NCBI RefSeq assembly: GCF_023554105.1
Contig: NZ_JAMJWE010000005.1
Span: 62,001-126,000, forward strand
Reading direction: 5' to 3'
DNA from: Brucella sp. 21LCYQ03
GTDB taxonomy: Bacteria; Pseudomonadota; Alphaproteobacteria; Rhizobiales; Rhizobiaceae
Length of the DNA stretch: 64,000 nt
Shown here: one piece after another, positions 31,395 to 39,450 of the stretch
How positions within the stretch are numbered: the first letter of the stretch is position 1
Layout of the letters: each line of letters begins with the position of its first letter
Translations under genes and position numbers: made by a program
The notes under the pieces: model-generated
The model's input: only the letters and a program-made list of their open reading frames with translations
Told to the model about the DNA's origin: nothing
Databases searched by the model: none

Positions 31395-33650
31395 TTAATA
31401 TTTAGCTTTCAGGCCGACGAAGAACCCGCGGCCATCGCCGGGCAGAAATGCTGCCTGATCGGGCCGAGCCTGATCAACAATAAGCGTTGAGCTTGCATAT
31501 TTTTCATCAAAAACATTGGTGACTTCACCGAAGAAAAGAAGGTTATCGCTGATCTTCACTTCTGTGCGTAGATCAACAACCGCGTAGGGATCGGAATAGA
31601 GTGTATTCATGTTATCGACAGGTGTTTTTTCGGGCACCCATTTAACAGCCCCCTGCAAAGTCCAGTGGTCGTTGACTTCATAATTGAGCACCGTGTTGAT
31701 AATCTGGCGAGGCGCACCGGCAAGCCGATTGTCGCCGCGAAGCGGATCATCATGGAAGCGGAAGTCTTGATAGGTATAGGCAACCCGACCGGAAATTCGA
31801 TCTGTGATTTGTGCTGCCAGTCCAAGCTCAATACCAAAATGCCGTGTATCGTCAGCATTAATAGCACCCAGCGAAGCGCCAGTAACATCACGTAAGCTCA
31901 GCAGTTCATTATTGACCCATGAATAATAAGTGGTCACGTCCCACGCAAATTTTCCCATCTCGGAACGCCAACCTGCTTCAATTGTTGTTGCGGTTTGTGC
32001 GTCAAGATTGGGTGTTCGGAAAGCATCAGCAATCGCAAAAGGTGCGCCCGGGTTTGGGCGACCAGCGCTGCTGTTGGGGGTGCCATTAATGGTCGCCAGA
32101 AAGTCGTCATGTGTTGGTGGTTCAAAGCTGCGGCTCACGGCTGCAAAAAATGTGTTGGTGTCATCAGGCTTGTAACTCATACCAAGGCTTGGGCTCCAGC
32201 CCTGATAATTACGGTCGTAGCTGTTATTGTTTGTTGGCACTGCACCGTTGGGCAAACGTACCGTTGGATTGGCCGGATTGTATGCAATGGTTGGCCGCGT
32301 CAAAAGGCTATAAGTGTCGTCATTCTTGCGCGTTGCGTATGCGTAGGAAAGTGCGGGCGAGACGGTTATTGAGTCGTTGAGCGGCACGTTGAACCCCGCA
32401 TGAAGCGAGAGCGTACTGGCGTCCAGATCGTTTTCACCAAACTGCGCGCCCTGAGTGCCGGATTGGTTGAGGTAATAATTGCGGTCTGCCGAACCGATGG
32501 AATATTGCGCAGTGGTCTCAAACAGCGGCAAAGCGGCTGTATCGTCGGGGCTATAAGCATAACGCACAACGCCGGTGAAGTCACCGCCTTTGGTTTCGCG
32601 AATACCTGCGGAAATCGGGAAGCGGAAGGTGTCGTCCGTGTAGGTGTAACCCATCGCGACATCAAAGAGATGCGCGTCGAATTCGGCGGTGGTGCGTGAA
32701 CCGATCAGGAATTGTTTTGCATCGCGTCGTGGCCTGTCACGCAGGACATTAGGGCCGGGATTGATCGCGCCTTTAGGGGTAACTGTTGGACCGGTGTGAA
32801 CCTGACGTGGATCGGATTCGAGTTGGCTTTTGGTAAGTGGACCAGATACATCAAAGCCAAGATCGGTATAGCCCCAGAAGAAGCGGGTTTTGATATTATC
32901 GTTTACCTCAAAGCCGACATTGCCTCCAACGCTGACGCGTTCGGACTCATTATAATCACGAAAACCATTGCGGCGCGTGTAATCGGCCTGAAACAATCCA
33001 TCCATCGTGCTAGTCTGAAAGCCTGCTTTACCCGAAACGCCGACCTGTCCGAATGAGCCGCCGCTGACCGTCCCCTGTATGCCCTGATATTGTGCACCTG
33101 TGGGCGATACGAAATTGAGTGCGCCACCCAGTACAGTCGCACCAAGCCGATTGGCCATATAGCCGCGGTAGATTTCTATCGTTTCCGCAAGGCTGGGGTT
33201 TGCAAATCCGACCGCGTAAGAGCCATCGGCTCGGTTGAGCGGCAATCCGTCCTGAAGCATTAGGATACCACGCTCGACAGGGTTTTGTTGCAGTCCAGAA
33301 CCACGGATCTGAATGCGCGGCTGGTCATTGCCGCCAAAAAAGTTTTGCACAACGACGCCCGGAACAGAACGCAGCGCACGCGATACAGTCTCATTGGCAG
33401 TAACGACCCGATCACTCTGTTCGACAAGTGCCACACCGCCCGGCATTGCATCAAAGCGCTTTCTTAGCGCCGCATTGTCATCGGCACCAATGATGATCGG
33501 ATCTAGTACAATCGTTGATCCGGGTAATGCTGATTGCGCCAGAGCAATGCTGCATGCACCGATCAGTATTAATCCGGTTGATGTCAGAAGATGCAGCATT
33601 CGCTTTTGATGAAAGCCCTCTGGCTTATGCGCGCTCTGGTCGATCAGCAT
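31395..33650 (-). CDS. TonB-dependent outer-membrane receptor
   Basis: 751 residues from ATG 33650, with AGGGGAA 6 nt upstream. A signal peptide (LLTSTGLILIGACSIALAQS) is followed by a plug domain (about 60-190: VSRALRSVPGVVVQNFFGGN; QPRIQIRGSGLQQNPVERGI; LGGALNFVSPTG) and a beta barrel ending in the aromatic GDGRGFFVGLKAKY. The form is of the FecA/siderophore-receptor type, so it imports a chelated metal or another large ligand using TonB energy. It is divergent from an ABC importer, and both lie around one Fnr-type box, so a common anaerobic uptake pathway is likely. The ligand is unknown; copper or iron chelates needed for denitrification enzymes are possible. Confidence 0.9.
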   Translation of the reverse strand: MLIDQSAHKPEGFHQKRMLHLLTSTGLILIGACSIALAQSALPGSTIVLDPIIIGADDNAALRKRFDAMPGGVALVEQSDRVVTANETVSRALRSVPGVVVQNFFGGNDQPRIQIRGSGLQQNPVERGILMLQDGLPLNRADGSYAVGFANPSLAETIEIYRGYMANRLGATVLGGALNFVSPTGAQYQGIQGTVSGGSFGQVGVSGKAGFQTSTMDGLFQADYTRRNGFRDYNESERVSVGGNVGFEVNDNIKTRFFWGYTDLGFDVSGPLTKSQLESDPRQVHTGPTVTPKGAINPGPNVLRDRPRRDAKQFLIGSRTTAEFDAHLFDVAMGYTYTDDTFRFPISAGIRETKGGDFTGVVRYAYSPDDTAALPLFETTAQYSIGSADRNYYLNQSGTQGAQFGENDLDASTLSLHAGFNVPLNDSITVSPALSYAYATRKNDDTYSLLTRPTIAYNPANPTVRLPNGAVPTNNNSYDRNYQGWSPSLGMSYKPDDTNTFFAAVSRSFEPPTHDDFLATINGTPNSSAGRPNPGAPFAIADAFRTPNLDAQTATTIEAGWRSEMGKFAWDVTTYYSWVNNELLSLRDVTGASLGAINADDTRHFGIELGLAAQITDRISGRVAYTYQDFRFHDDPLRGDNRLAGAPRQIINTVLNYEVNDHWTLQGAVKWVPEKTPVDNMNTLYSDPYAVVDLRTEVKISDNLLFFGEVTNVFDEKYASSTLIVDQARPDQAAFLPGDGRGFFVGLKAKY

Positions 33651-33727
33651 GAATATTCCCCTGTAATTTCGAGCGCCCCGCGCTCAGAGTGATAGGCCGT
33701 AAATAAACATGAGGGAATTTCTCTTCT

Positions 33728-33741
33728 TTGATCTAAATCAA
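33728..33741. promoter_or_regulatory. Fnr-type box shared by receptor and ABC importer
   Basis: TTGATCTAAATCAA, perfect TTGAT-N4-ATCAA. Its centre is 84 bp from the receptor start and 67 bp from the binding-protein start, so class II activation could serve both directions with leaders of about 43 and 26 nt. Confidence 0.85.
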
Positions 33742-33801
33742 AGAGGAGCGCTAACCACAGCTATAATGATGAGGGAAATCTGAGGCCCATTGGAGTAGAA
33801 A

Positions 33802-34833
33802 ATGAGTGAAACATTGAGAGCTGCGATGGCCGCGCCCGTGAACAGGCGTGCATTGCTAGCTGGCCTTACCGCCATTCCGACAGGCTTACTGGCGTCTCAA
33901 CTGATGGGTGGCTTTGGCTCTGCACACGCCGATACACTGGAAGAACTTGTGATTTATGGGCCTCCGGCCGGGCCATCGATCATTCTGGCCGAAGCACTGG
34001 CATCAGGTGAACTCAATGGACTTGTAGACAAGACCAGTTTCAAAGTCTGGCGTAGCCCCGATGAAATGCGTGCCGGTCTGTCCTCCGGCACAATGTCGGC
34101 GGTGGTTCTGCCGGTTCAGGTCGCGGCCAACCTCTATAATCGTGGTATGAAGCTCAAGCTTCTCAATACGATGACCGATGGTTTGATCTATATTGTTTCA
34201 GACGATGCAACGCTCAACACGATTCCTGCGCTCAAGGGCAAACGGCTGGCTGTGCCATTCAGGAATGACATGCCTGACCTTGTCCTAAAACGCTTGCTTA
34301 ATCATTATGGTTTGTCGTCTGAGACAGATGTTTCTCTTGAGAACACGTCGTCGCCTGTTGAGGCAATGCAGATGCTGCTGACAGGTAAGGTCGATGCAGT
34401 TCTTGCGCCTGAGCCTGCCGTTTCTGCGGCCATCATGCTTGGTAAAGCCGCAGGCAAAAATATCACTCGCACCATCGATGTTCAAAAGCTCTGGGGCGAG
34501 GTAACGGGAAAAGCACCCATTCTGCCGCAAGCTGGATTGGTGCTGACGGACAAGCTCCTGACAGAGCAGCCCGACTTAGCCGATCGTTTGCAGAGCGCTT
34601 TGGAAGCCGCATCGCAGCGCGTGAATGCTGATCCCGCTAAGGCTGCGAGCATTGCAGCGCGATCGCTTGATTTCCCCGAACCGGTTCTTGCTGCATCCAT
34701 TGCAACATCGCGCCTTATGGCAACGCGTGCCAGCAAGGCACGGCCTGCAATTGAAACGATGCTTGAAACGCTTGCATCGAATGATCGAGCCATCATTGCC
34801 GGAAAATTGCCGGATGACGGGTTCTATCTTTAA
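33802..34833 (+). CDS. ABC transporter substrate-binding protein, NMT1/taurine-nitrate type
   Basis: 343 residues with a twin-arginine-type signal (NRRALLAGLTAIPTGLLASQ, cleavage after AHA near 45). The mature part has the NMT1/SsuA-like layout: LEELVIYGPPAGPSIILAEA, a hinge near LAVPFRNDMPDLVLKRLL, and VDAVLAPEPAVSAAIMLGKA in the second lobe. A good ribosome-binding site (GGAGTAGAAA) precedes the start. It is first in an operon of binding protein, permease, ATPase and nnrS. A Tat signal suggests folding before export, as for cofactor-bound proteins, though the ligand is unknown. Confidence 0.85.
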   Translation: MSETLRAAMAAPVNRRALLAGLTAIPTGLLASQLMGGFGSAHADTLEELVIYGPPAGPSIILAEALASGELNGLVDKTSFKVWRSPDEMRAGLSSGTMSAVVLPVQVAANLYNRGMKLKLLNTMTDGLIYIVSDDATLNTIPALKGKRLAVPFRNDMPDLVLKRLLNHYGLSSETDVSLENTSSPVEAMQMLLTGKVDAVLAPEPAVSAAIMLGKAAGKNITRTIDVQKLWGEVTGKAPILPQAGLVLTDKLLTEQPDLADRLQSALEAASQRVNADPAKAASIAARSLDFPEPVLAASIATSRLMATRASKARPAIETMLETLASNDRAIIAGKLPDDGFYL

Positions 34834-34844
34834 TTGGAAACGCG

Positions 34845-35654
34845 ATGACTAGCTGGGCTGAAAGGGTGGGGAGGACAGGACGCTTTCTCTGGTCCGCATG
34901 GTCGGGCCTCGCAGCGTTAATGTTGCTTGCAGCGCTCTGGCAGTTTGGTCATGAGACCTATGGTGATTTTATCCTACCATCGCCTTTGGCGACGCTTCAC
35001 GCTGCAATCGCATTACTGGGTGATCACCAGACATGGGAACTCACCTTTCTTACCACGCGCCGTGCACTTAAAGGTTTTGCATTTGCAGCGGCTTTTGGTG
35101 CTGGTCTTGGTCTCGTGGCGGGTTATTTTCCGGCAGTTCTGCGGCTGGCAAGACCGCTTGTCACGGTGTTGCTTGGGGTTCCGCCCATCGCGTGGATCGT
35201 GCTTGCCATGATCTGGTTTGGTTCAACGGACGGAACCGTAGCCATGACTATTCTCGTATCGTCGTCGCCACTCATTTTTGTTTCCGTTGCCGAAGGCATC
35301 ATGACCCGTGATCGTAAGCTTGACGATATGGCGCGTGCTTTTGGTGCAAGCGGCTTAAAGCGGCTGACGACACTCAGTCTGCGCCATGTTTCGGCCTATC
35401 TGTTTCCCGCACTCGCCGTATCGCTCGGCTCGGCCTTCAAAGTAGCTGTCATGGCAGAATTGCTTGCCAATGTTGGTGGCATTGGTGGCGAGCTGGCGCG
35501 CAGCCGTGCCAATCTCGATATCGCCGGTTCGCTTGCCTGGGTGCTGATCGCGGTAACGGCGCTGATCGTGATTGAATACGGGCTGATCCATCCGGTGCGT
35601 GCCGAGTTTGAACGCTGGCGTGTTGCAGCCCAACCATGGGGCGTCAAGCGTTGA
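34845..35654 (+). CDS. ABC transporter permease, SsuC/TauC type
   Basis: 269 residues with six membrane helices. The EAA loop is visible (LDDMARAFGASGLKRLTTLS), along with the family segment GVPPIAWIVLAMIWFGSTDG (P-P-x-A-W near the second pair of helices). It follows the binding protein by 11 bp. Function: inner-membrane channel for the solute bound by the Tat-exported protein. Confidence 0.9.
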   Translation: MTSWAERVGRTGRFLWSAWSGLAALMLLAALWQFGHETYGDFILPSPLATLHAAIALLGDHQTWELTFLTTRRALKGFAFAAAFGAGLGLVAGYFPAVLRLARPLVTVLLGVPPIAWIVLAMIWFGSTDGTVAMTILVSSSPLIFVSVAEGIMTRDRKLDDMARAFGASGLKRLTTLSLRHVSAYLFPALAVSLGSAFKVAVMAELLANVGGIGGELARSRANLDIAGSLAWVLIAVTALIVIEYGLIHPVRAEFERWRVAAQPWGVKR

Positions 35655-35664
35655 GGTGGTTGAG

Positions 35665-36414
35665 ATGACAGTTCTGGAGCTTGATCGTATTGGACATGCT
35701 TATTTCGGGCGCACCGTGCTTGATCATATCAGTCTTGATGTAGAATCTGCTGAGATTGTTGCACTCGTCGGACCGTCAGGCTGCGGTAAAAGCACACTGA
35801 TCCATATCGCTGCTGGTATTGTCGATCAGCGCTATGGGCGGATCAGACGCCAGTATAACCGGCACGGCATGATCTTTCAGGAGCCGCGCTTGCTGCCATG
35901 GGCAACCGCCAGTGATAATATTGGCTATCCGCTGCGCATTGCAGGTAAGAGTCGTCGGGGCCGCGATGAGGCTGTGAAACGTGCCGCAAACCGCGTTGCT
36001 TTCGAGCTTGCCGATCTTGATAAATATCCGTCTGAACTTTCGGGCGGAATGCAGCAGCGTGTCGCCATTGCGCGTGCGCTGGTCATTGAGCCGGATTTCC
36101 TGTTCTGCGACGAGCCGTTTACCGCCCTCGATGTTGCGCTCAAACGTCGGATGCAGAATATTATTATCGATGCTGGACGAACAACGCGCTTTGCCGCGAT
36201 TTTCGTAACCCATGATCTCATGGAAGCAGCTCGTATTGCGCACCGGATTGTCGTGCTCAACAGCGATGGGTATGGCATTGCGGGCGAACGTAGGCTACCG
36301 CTGTTGCCGGGCCAGCGCTCGGACGAAGACGTGTTTGCGACTGTGCAGGATTTTCTCAAACACGATCCGATTTTCCGTCATATTGACGATGTTGATGAGC
36401 GTAGACGGCCATGA
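35665..36414 (+). CDS. ABC transporter ATP-binding protein, SsuB/TauB/NrtD type
   Basis: 249 residues from ATG 35665 (MTVLELDRIGHAYFGRTVLD); upstream in-frame ATGs lie inside the permease gene. Walker A GPSGCGKST (36-44), the subfamily Q-loop FQEPRLLPW (71-79), signature LSGGMQQRVAIARAL, and Walker B FLFCDEPFTALD are present. The FQEPRLLPW form is characteristic of the nitrate/sulfonate/taurine class. Its stop overlaps the start of the second nnrS (ATGA), linking the importer to the NO-stress protein in one operon. Confidence 0.92.
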   Translation: MTVLELDRIGHAYFGRTVLDHISLDVESAEIVALVGPSGCGKSTLIHIAAGIVDQRYGRIRRQYNRHGMIFQEPRLLPWATASDNIGYPLRIAGKSRRGRDEAVKRAANRVAFELADLDKYPSELSGGMQQRVAIARALVIEPDFLFCDEPFTALDVALKRRMQNIIIDAGRTTRFAAIFVTHDLMEAARIAHRIVVLNSDGYGIAGERRLPLLPGQRSDEDVFATVQDFLKHDPIFRHIDDVDERRRP

Positions 36415-37622
36415 CTGCTATCACAGAGCGACCAGACCAGCCATTATTGGCCATATTGACCGATGAAGGTTTTCGACTTTTTTTCCCGCTTGCAGCAGTT
36501 TATGCAGCGCTTTGGCCATTTCAATGGGTACTGGTTTTTGGCCTTGATCTGCCGCTTGTCCGTTCCACGCCGCCTGCTTTGTGGCATGCACATGAAATGA
36601 TTTTCGGCGCCTTTGGCGCTGCACTCATCGGCTTTATTACCACGGCTGTGCCTGAATGGACCGACACGAAACGCTTGCAAGGCAGGCCGCTTCTCGTGCT
36701 CGCAGCTCTCTGGTTGACGGGGCGTCTGGTTGGCTTTCTGGGTGCCGACAGCCTTGGGCTTATCGGCGCATTGTGCGACCTTGTATGGCTTGGCTTTCTT
36801 ATTGCTTACATGCTCCGACTGACTATTGTGCGACGCACTGACCGGCTTCTTGCATTCATCGGCTGGATATTAGCTCTGACGCTTTGCGAGGCGCTGGTGC
36901 GATACGGTTTCTTTGTTGAGAATATTGAGTTTGCAAGCAAGATGCTGCGCATCGCGGGACTGGTGTTTCTCGGGCTTCTTGGCATTGCACTGGCGCGTAT
37001 TACGGTGCCGATTACCAATCTGGTGCTGGATCCAACGCGAAGCACAGCCCCCTTTCGCCCGCATCCCGGCAGACTTAATCTGGCGCCGGGGCTGATCGTT
37101 GTTGCTGTATTGGTCGATCTGTTTGGCTTCTCGCCTGAAACATGCGGCTATGTGTTGATTGCAGCGGGTGCTGCTTTTATGGACCGTGTGGGCGAAGCCT
37201 TTATCGGTAAAGAGGCTTTGCGCGCTGAAATCTTAGCACTTGCTGGTTCTTCTGCTTTGGCAGGTATTGGCTTATTACTGAGTGGGGCTGCGAAGCTTGG
37301 CGCACCTGTGCCTGAACTTGCAGGCCTGCATGTAGCATTTATGGGCGGTCTGGGACTTGGTGTGCTTGCGGTTTTCTGCATCGCTGGTCTGCTGCATACG
37401 CATCAGCCGCTTGGCCTGCCGCGCGGCGCAAAGCTTGCGATTTTCCTTCTGGTTGCAGCCGTCGTTTTTCGTGTTTTGCCGGATACCCACTTTATGCCGG
37501 AAGTGCCGGGTTCACCTTATGCGCCGGCAGCAGTTTTATGGGCGGCTGCATTTCTGCTGTGGCTCAAGAGCTATTGGCCCGCAATACGCGTGTTGCAAAG
37601 CGGAGATAATCAGCTTGGCTGA
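36411..37622 (+). CDS. nnrS: Second NnrS family protein
   Basis: 403 residues, about twelve helices, with the same family core as the copy at 28683 (LWHAHEMIFGAFGAALIGFI; TTAVPEWTDT), but the sequences are otherwise quite different. It is translationally coupled to the ABC ATPase (4-bp overlap). The two copies belong to two different transcripts, each with an Fnr-type box. Its gene ends 9 bp from the convergent hemerythrin gene. Confidence 0.9.
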   Translation: MTAITERPDQPLLAILTDEGFRLFFPLAAVYAALWPFQWVLVFGLDLPLVRSTPPALWHAHEMIFGAFGAALIGFITTAVPEWTDTKRLQGRPLLVLAALWLTGRLVGFLGADSLGLIGALCDLVWLGFLIAYMLRLTIVRRTDRLLAFIGWILALTLCEALVRYGFFVENIEFASKMLRIAGLVFLGLLGIALARITVPITNLVLDPTRSTAPFRPHPGRLNLAPGLIVVAVLVDLFGFSPETCGYVLIAAGAAFMDRVGEAFIGKEALRAEILALAGSSALAGIGLLLSGAAKLGAPVPELAGLHVAFMGGLGLGVLAVFCIAGLLHTHQPLGLPRGAKLAIFLLVAAVVFRVLPDTHFMPEVPGSPYAPAAVLWAAAFLLWLKSYWPAIRVLQSGDNQLG

Positions 37623-37639
37623 TAATCAATATCAGCCAA
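37615..37639. terminator. Symmetric hairpin overlapping both convergent stop codons
   Basis: Perfect 10-bp stem TTGGCTGATA/TATCAGCCAA with an ATCAA loop. It covers the stop of nnrS (37620-37622) and the stop of the hemerythrin gene (37632-37634). There is no T run on either side, so it may act as a weak bidirectional terminator or an mRNA 3' end protector. Confidence 0.55.
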
Positions 37640-38105
37640 ACACTTCACGCTGTTCGGATTTGGCTGCGAGCAGCGCTTCAATCATCAGCTTTTCTGACAG
37701 AATGTGACGGCGAAGGCTCTCAAGAAAGCCACGGATCATGTAAGACACTGTCTCAGGCGCGCGCGTGCTTTTGCCTTCTGCAATCGCTGTCAGTGTCTGC
37801 GCAAGTTCATCAGCCGCCAGCCGATCACAGCGGTGCTCGGCCTTCAGACGTTCGATGATAACGCCCGCAAAATGAGAATTGGCTTGCTGACTAAAATCAG
37901 GGAAAAGCACTTTTTCTTCCAGCGCATGGGTCTCGCCGACAAGCTGTGGAATGAAAGCCGCCAGTCTTAAATAATCGTGCGGTGAGCAATTGCTTTCCAG
38001 CTCTTCCGCTGTTTCTTCCAATTGCAGGCACAGATTAAGCAAATCGCCATGATGCGCTTCAAGATGGCTCACATCGGATGCGTGGAGTTGAGAGGTTTTC
38101 TCCAT
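37632..38105 (-). CDS. Hemerythrin-domain protein
   Basis: 157 residues from ATG 38105 (MEKTSQLHASDVSHLEAHHG), which overlaps the stop of the upstream small gene (ATGA). It is a four-helix bundle with candidate di-iron ligands: HLEAHHGDLLN, ETHALEEKVLFPDF, LKAEHRCDR and RRHILSEKLMIEALL. Hemerythrin-like proteins near nitrogen-oxide genes act in NO sensing, iron storage or repair of iron centres. It shares a divergent promoter region with norE, which carries an NnrR-type box. The exact role is inferred. Confidence 0.8.
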   Translation of the reverse strand: MEKTSQLHASDVSHLEAHHGDLLNLCLQLEETAEELESNCSPHDYLRLAAFIPQLVGETHALEEKVLFPDFSQQANSHFAGVIIERLKAEHRCDRLAADELAQTLTAIAEGKSTRAPETVSYMIRGFLESLRRHILSEKLMIEALLAAKSEQREVFG

Positions 38106-38107
38106 GA

Positions 38108-38263
38108 TCACTGGCCCAGAAAAAGAATGACGGCGATGACAATAGACGCTGCTACCGCTGAGAGCGTGCCAGCCCCCTGCAAAGCACCCATCCGGTAAAG
38201 CACCAGCGAAAAACCTATAATGACGGGCGTTGCTATCAACAGCCCAAACTGTGCTTCTGTCAT
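38108..38263 (-). CDS. 51-residue membrane protein upstream of hemerythrin gene
   Basis: Starts at ATG 38263 with AAGGAA 8 nt upstream (MTEAQFGLLIATPVIIGFSL). It has two hydrophobic helices (FGLLIATPVIIGFSLVLY and LSAVAASIVIAVILFLG) joined by a short RMGALQGAG loop. No family recognised. It is translationally coupled to the hemerythrin gene and sits 62 bp from the centre of the NnrR-type box, which is a good activation distance. A membrane anchor or helper for the hemerythrin protein is a reasonable guess. Confidence 0.65.
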   Translation of the reverse strand: MTEAQFGLLIATPVIIGFSLVLYRMGALQGAGTLSAVAASIVIAVILFLGQ

Positions 38264-38318
38264 TGAAACATTCCTTTGTTTTGAAAACGCACAATGCATC
38301 CGCAGTGCCGATTTTTCT

Positions 38319-38332
38319 TTGACAAAACGCAA
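38319..38332. promoter_or_regulatory. NnrR-type box between hemerythrin operon and norE
   Basis: TTGACAAAACGCAA, nearly the same as the box before norC (TTGCCAAAACGCAA). Its centre lies 62 bp from the start of the 51-residue gene but only about 35 bp from the preferred norE start, so the spacing fits activation of the minus-strand operon better. Confidence 0.8.
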
Positions 38333-38359
38333 AGAAGGCGTGTGCGCTGCGCGCTAGGC

Positions 38360-38929
38360 ATGGCCATGCTTAAAACAGAAGAAACGGCCTTTGCGGCAAC
38401 GATTTCAGACGATGCACCGGAGGATAATCTCCTCCTTTGGATTCTCGTCTGGAGCGAACTCGTCACTTTTGCAATTTTACTGATTGCCTTCATCGTGATG
38501 TCCATCATCAATATTGAAGGCGTTGCGCAATTACGTTCGTATCTCAGCCCCGGACTGGCGGCGACCAATACGATCGTTTTGCTGATGAGTGGCTGGCAGG
38601 CAGCGATTGCTGTTCGCATACGTCACGATATTGGCAAGGTTCGGCGTCCGCTTTTATGCGCCGCATTTTTCGGCGCTGTTTTCGTGGTTGTGAAACTCGT
38701 TGAATATTCGCACGAAATTGGGTTCGCAGGCGATGAAGCCGCAGGTTCTTTCTTTGAGCTCTATTTTCTGCTGACCGGCTTTCACCTCATGCATGTGTTG
38801 TTCGGGTCGGTCATTCTTGCATTGGTCGCATGGCGACCATCTCCATCCAATGTCCTGCTGATCACCACGCTCTGGCACGCGATTGATCTCGTTTGGCTTG
38901 TAATGTTTCCGATTCTCTATCTTGCGTGA
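38360..38929 (+). CDS. norE: NorE, cytochrome oxidase subunit III-like
   Basis: 189 residues from ATG 38360 (MAMLKTEETAFAATISDDAP); an alternative ATG is two codons later. Five hydrophobic helices in the subunit III layout, with an ELVTFAILLIAFI helix near the start, EIGFAGDEAAGSFFELYFLL, and GFHLMHVLFGSVILAL containing the family H-x-x-H. NorE helps NO reductase activity or assembly without being part of the NorCB core. It is followed by norF after 12 bp. Confidence 0.9.
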   Translation: MAMLKTEETAFAATISDDAPEDNLLLWILVWSELVTFAILLIAFIVMSIINIEGVAQLRSYLSPGLAATNTIVLLMSGWQAAIAVRIRHDIGKVRRPLLCAAFFGAVFVVVKLVEYSHEIGFAGDEAAGSFFELYFLLTGFHLMHVLFGSVILALVAWRPSPSNVLLITTLWHAIDLVWLVMFPILYLA

Positions 38930-38941
38930 GGTAACAAAGTG

Positions 38942-39214
38942 ATGACCCACAAACACACTTCGCTCAACCACACGATGATCATTTTGCTGGCACTTGCGCT
39001 GAGCGGGGCGCTCGTTGCGAGTTTCAGCAAAGGCATGCTTGCAGCAATTGTCGCAGTGCTGATTCTTGCTTTCGCAAAGGGCTGGTTCGTCGTGCTTGAC
39101 TTCATGGAAATGCGCGGTACCAGAGGCGCTTTGAAACCTGCTTTGCTGGCTTGGCCAGCAATTCTGCTGACGCTTGCACTCGCGCGTTCTGTCGCAGTGC
39201 GCTTCCTCCTTTAA
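38942..39214 (+). CDS. norF: NorF, small membrane protein of the nor locus
   Basis: 90 residues from ATG 38942; a GTG three bases earlier is also open. Three hydrophobic helices (MIILLALALSGALVA; AIVAVLILAFAKGWFVVLDF; LLAWPAILLTLALARSVAV). The segment KGWFVVLDFMEMRG is the mark of NorF/cytochrome oxidase subunit IV-like proteins. It accompanies norE and supports full NO reductase activity in relatives. Confidence 0.88.
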   Translation: MTHKHTSLNHTMIILLALALSGALVASFSKGMLAAIVAVLILAFAKGWFVVLDFMEMRGTRGALKPALLAWPAILLTLALARSVAVRFLL

Positions 39215-39230
39215 GCAACTGCTGTGGTCT

Positions 39231-39244
39231 TTGCCAAAACGCAA
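39231..39244. promoter_or_regulatory. NnrR-type box upstream of norCBQD
   Basis: TTGCCAAAACGCAA. It lies 207 bp before the preferred norC start, so a class II transcript would have an unusually long leader of about 170 nt. Confidence 0.8.
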
Positions 39245-39328
39245 AGACGCCTTTTCACCTCCCGATAGAACAGTGTCGTCCCATGATGCTGGGGAGGGGA
39301 TTCACCAGCCAAACCATTGATGGGAATT

Positions 39329-39374
39329 AGAGCGCATCCCGAAAAGTGTGAAACGGTTTTCGGAAAAAGATGCG
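39329..39374. repeat. Rhizobiales-type palindromic repeat in the norC leader
   Basis: Inverted arms GCGCATC/GATGCGC and CCGAAAA/TTTTCGG enclose gtgtgaaacgg. The wording agcgcatcccgaaaagtgtg is one I recognise from the small palindromes dispersed in Agrobacterium/Brucella-type genomes. It lies between the NnrR-type box and norC and would form a stable stem-loop in the mRNA leader. Confidence 0.75.
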
Positions 39375-39450
39375 CGTTAAAACAAATATTCAGAGCGAAA
39401 CGGCTCTGAATGCCGGGGCTATGCCTTCGGCCAATGAAAGGACGAAGGGG

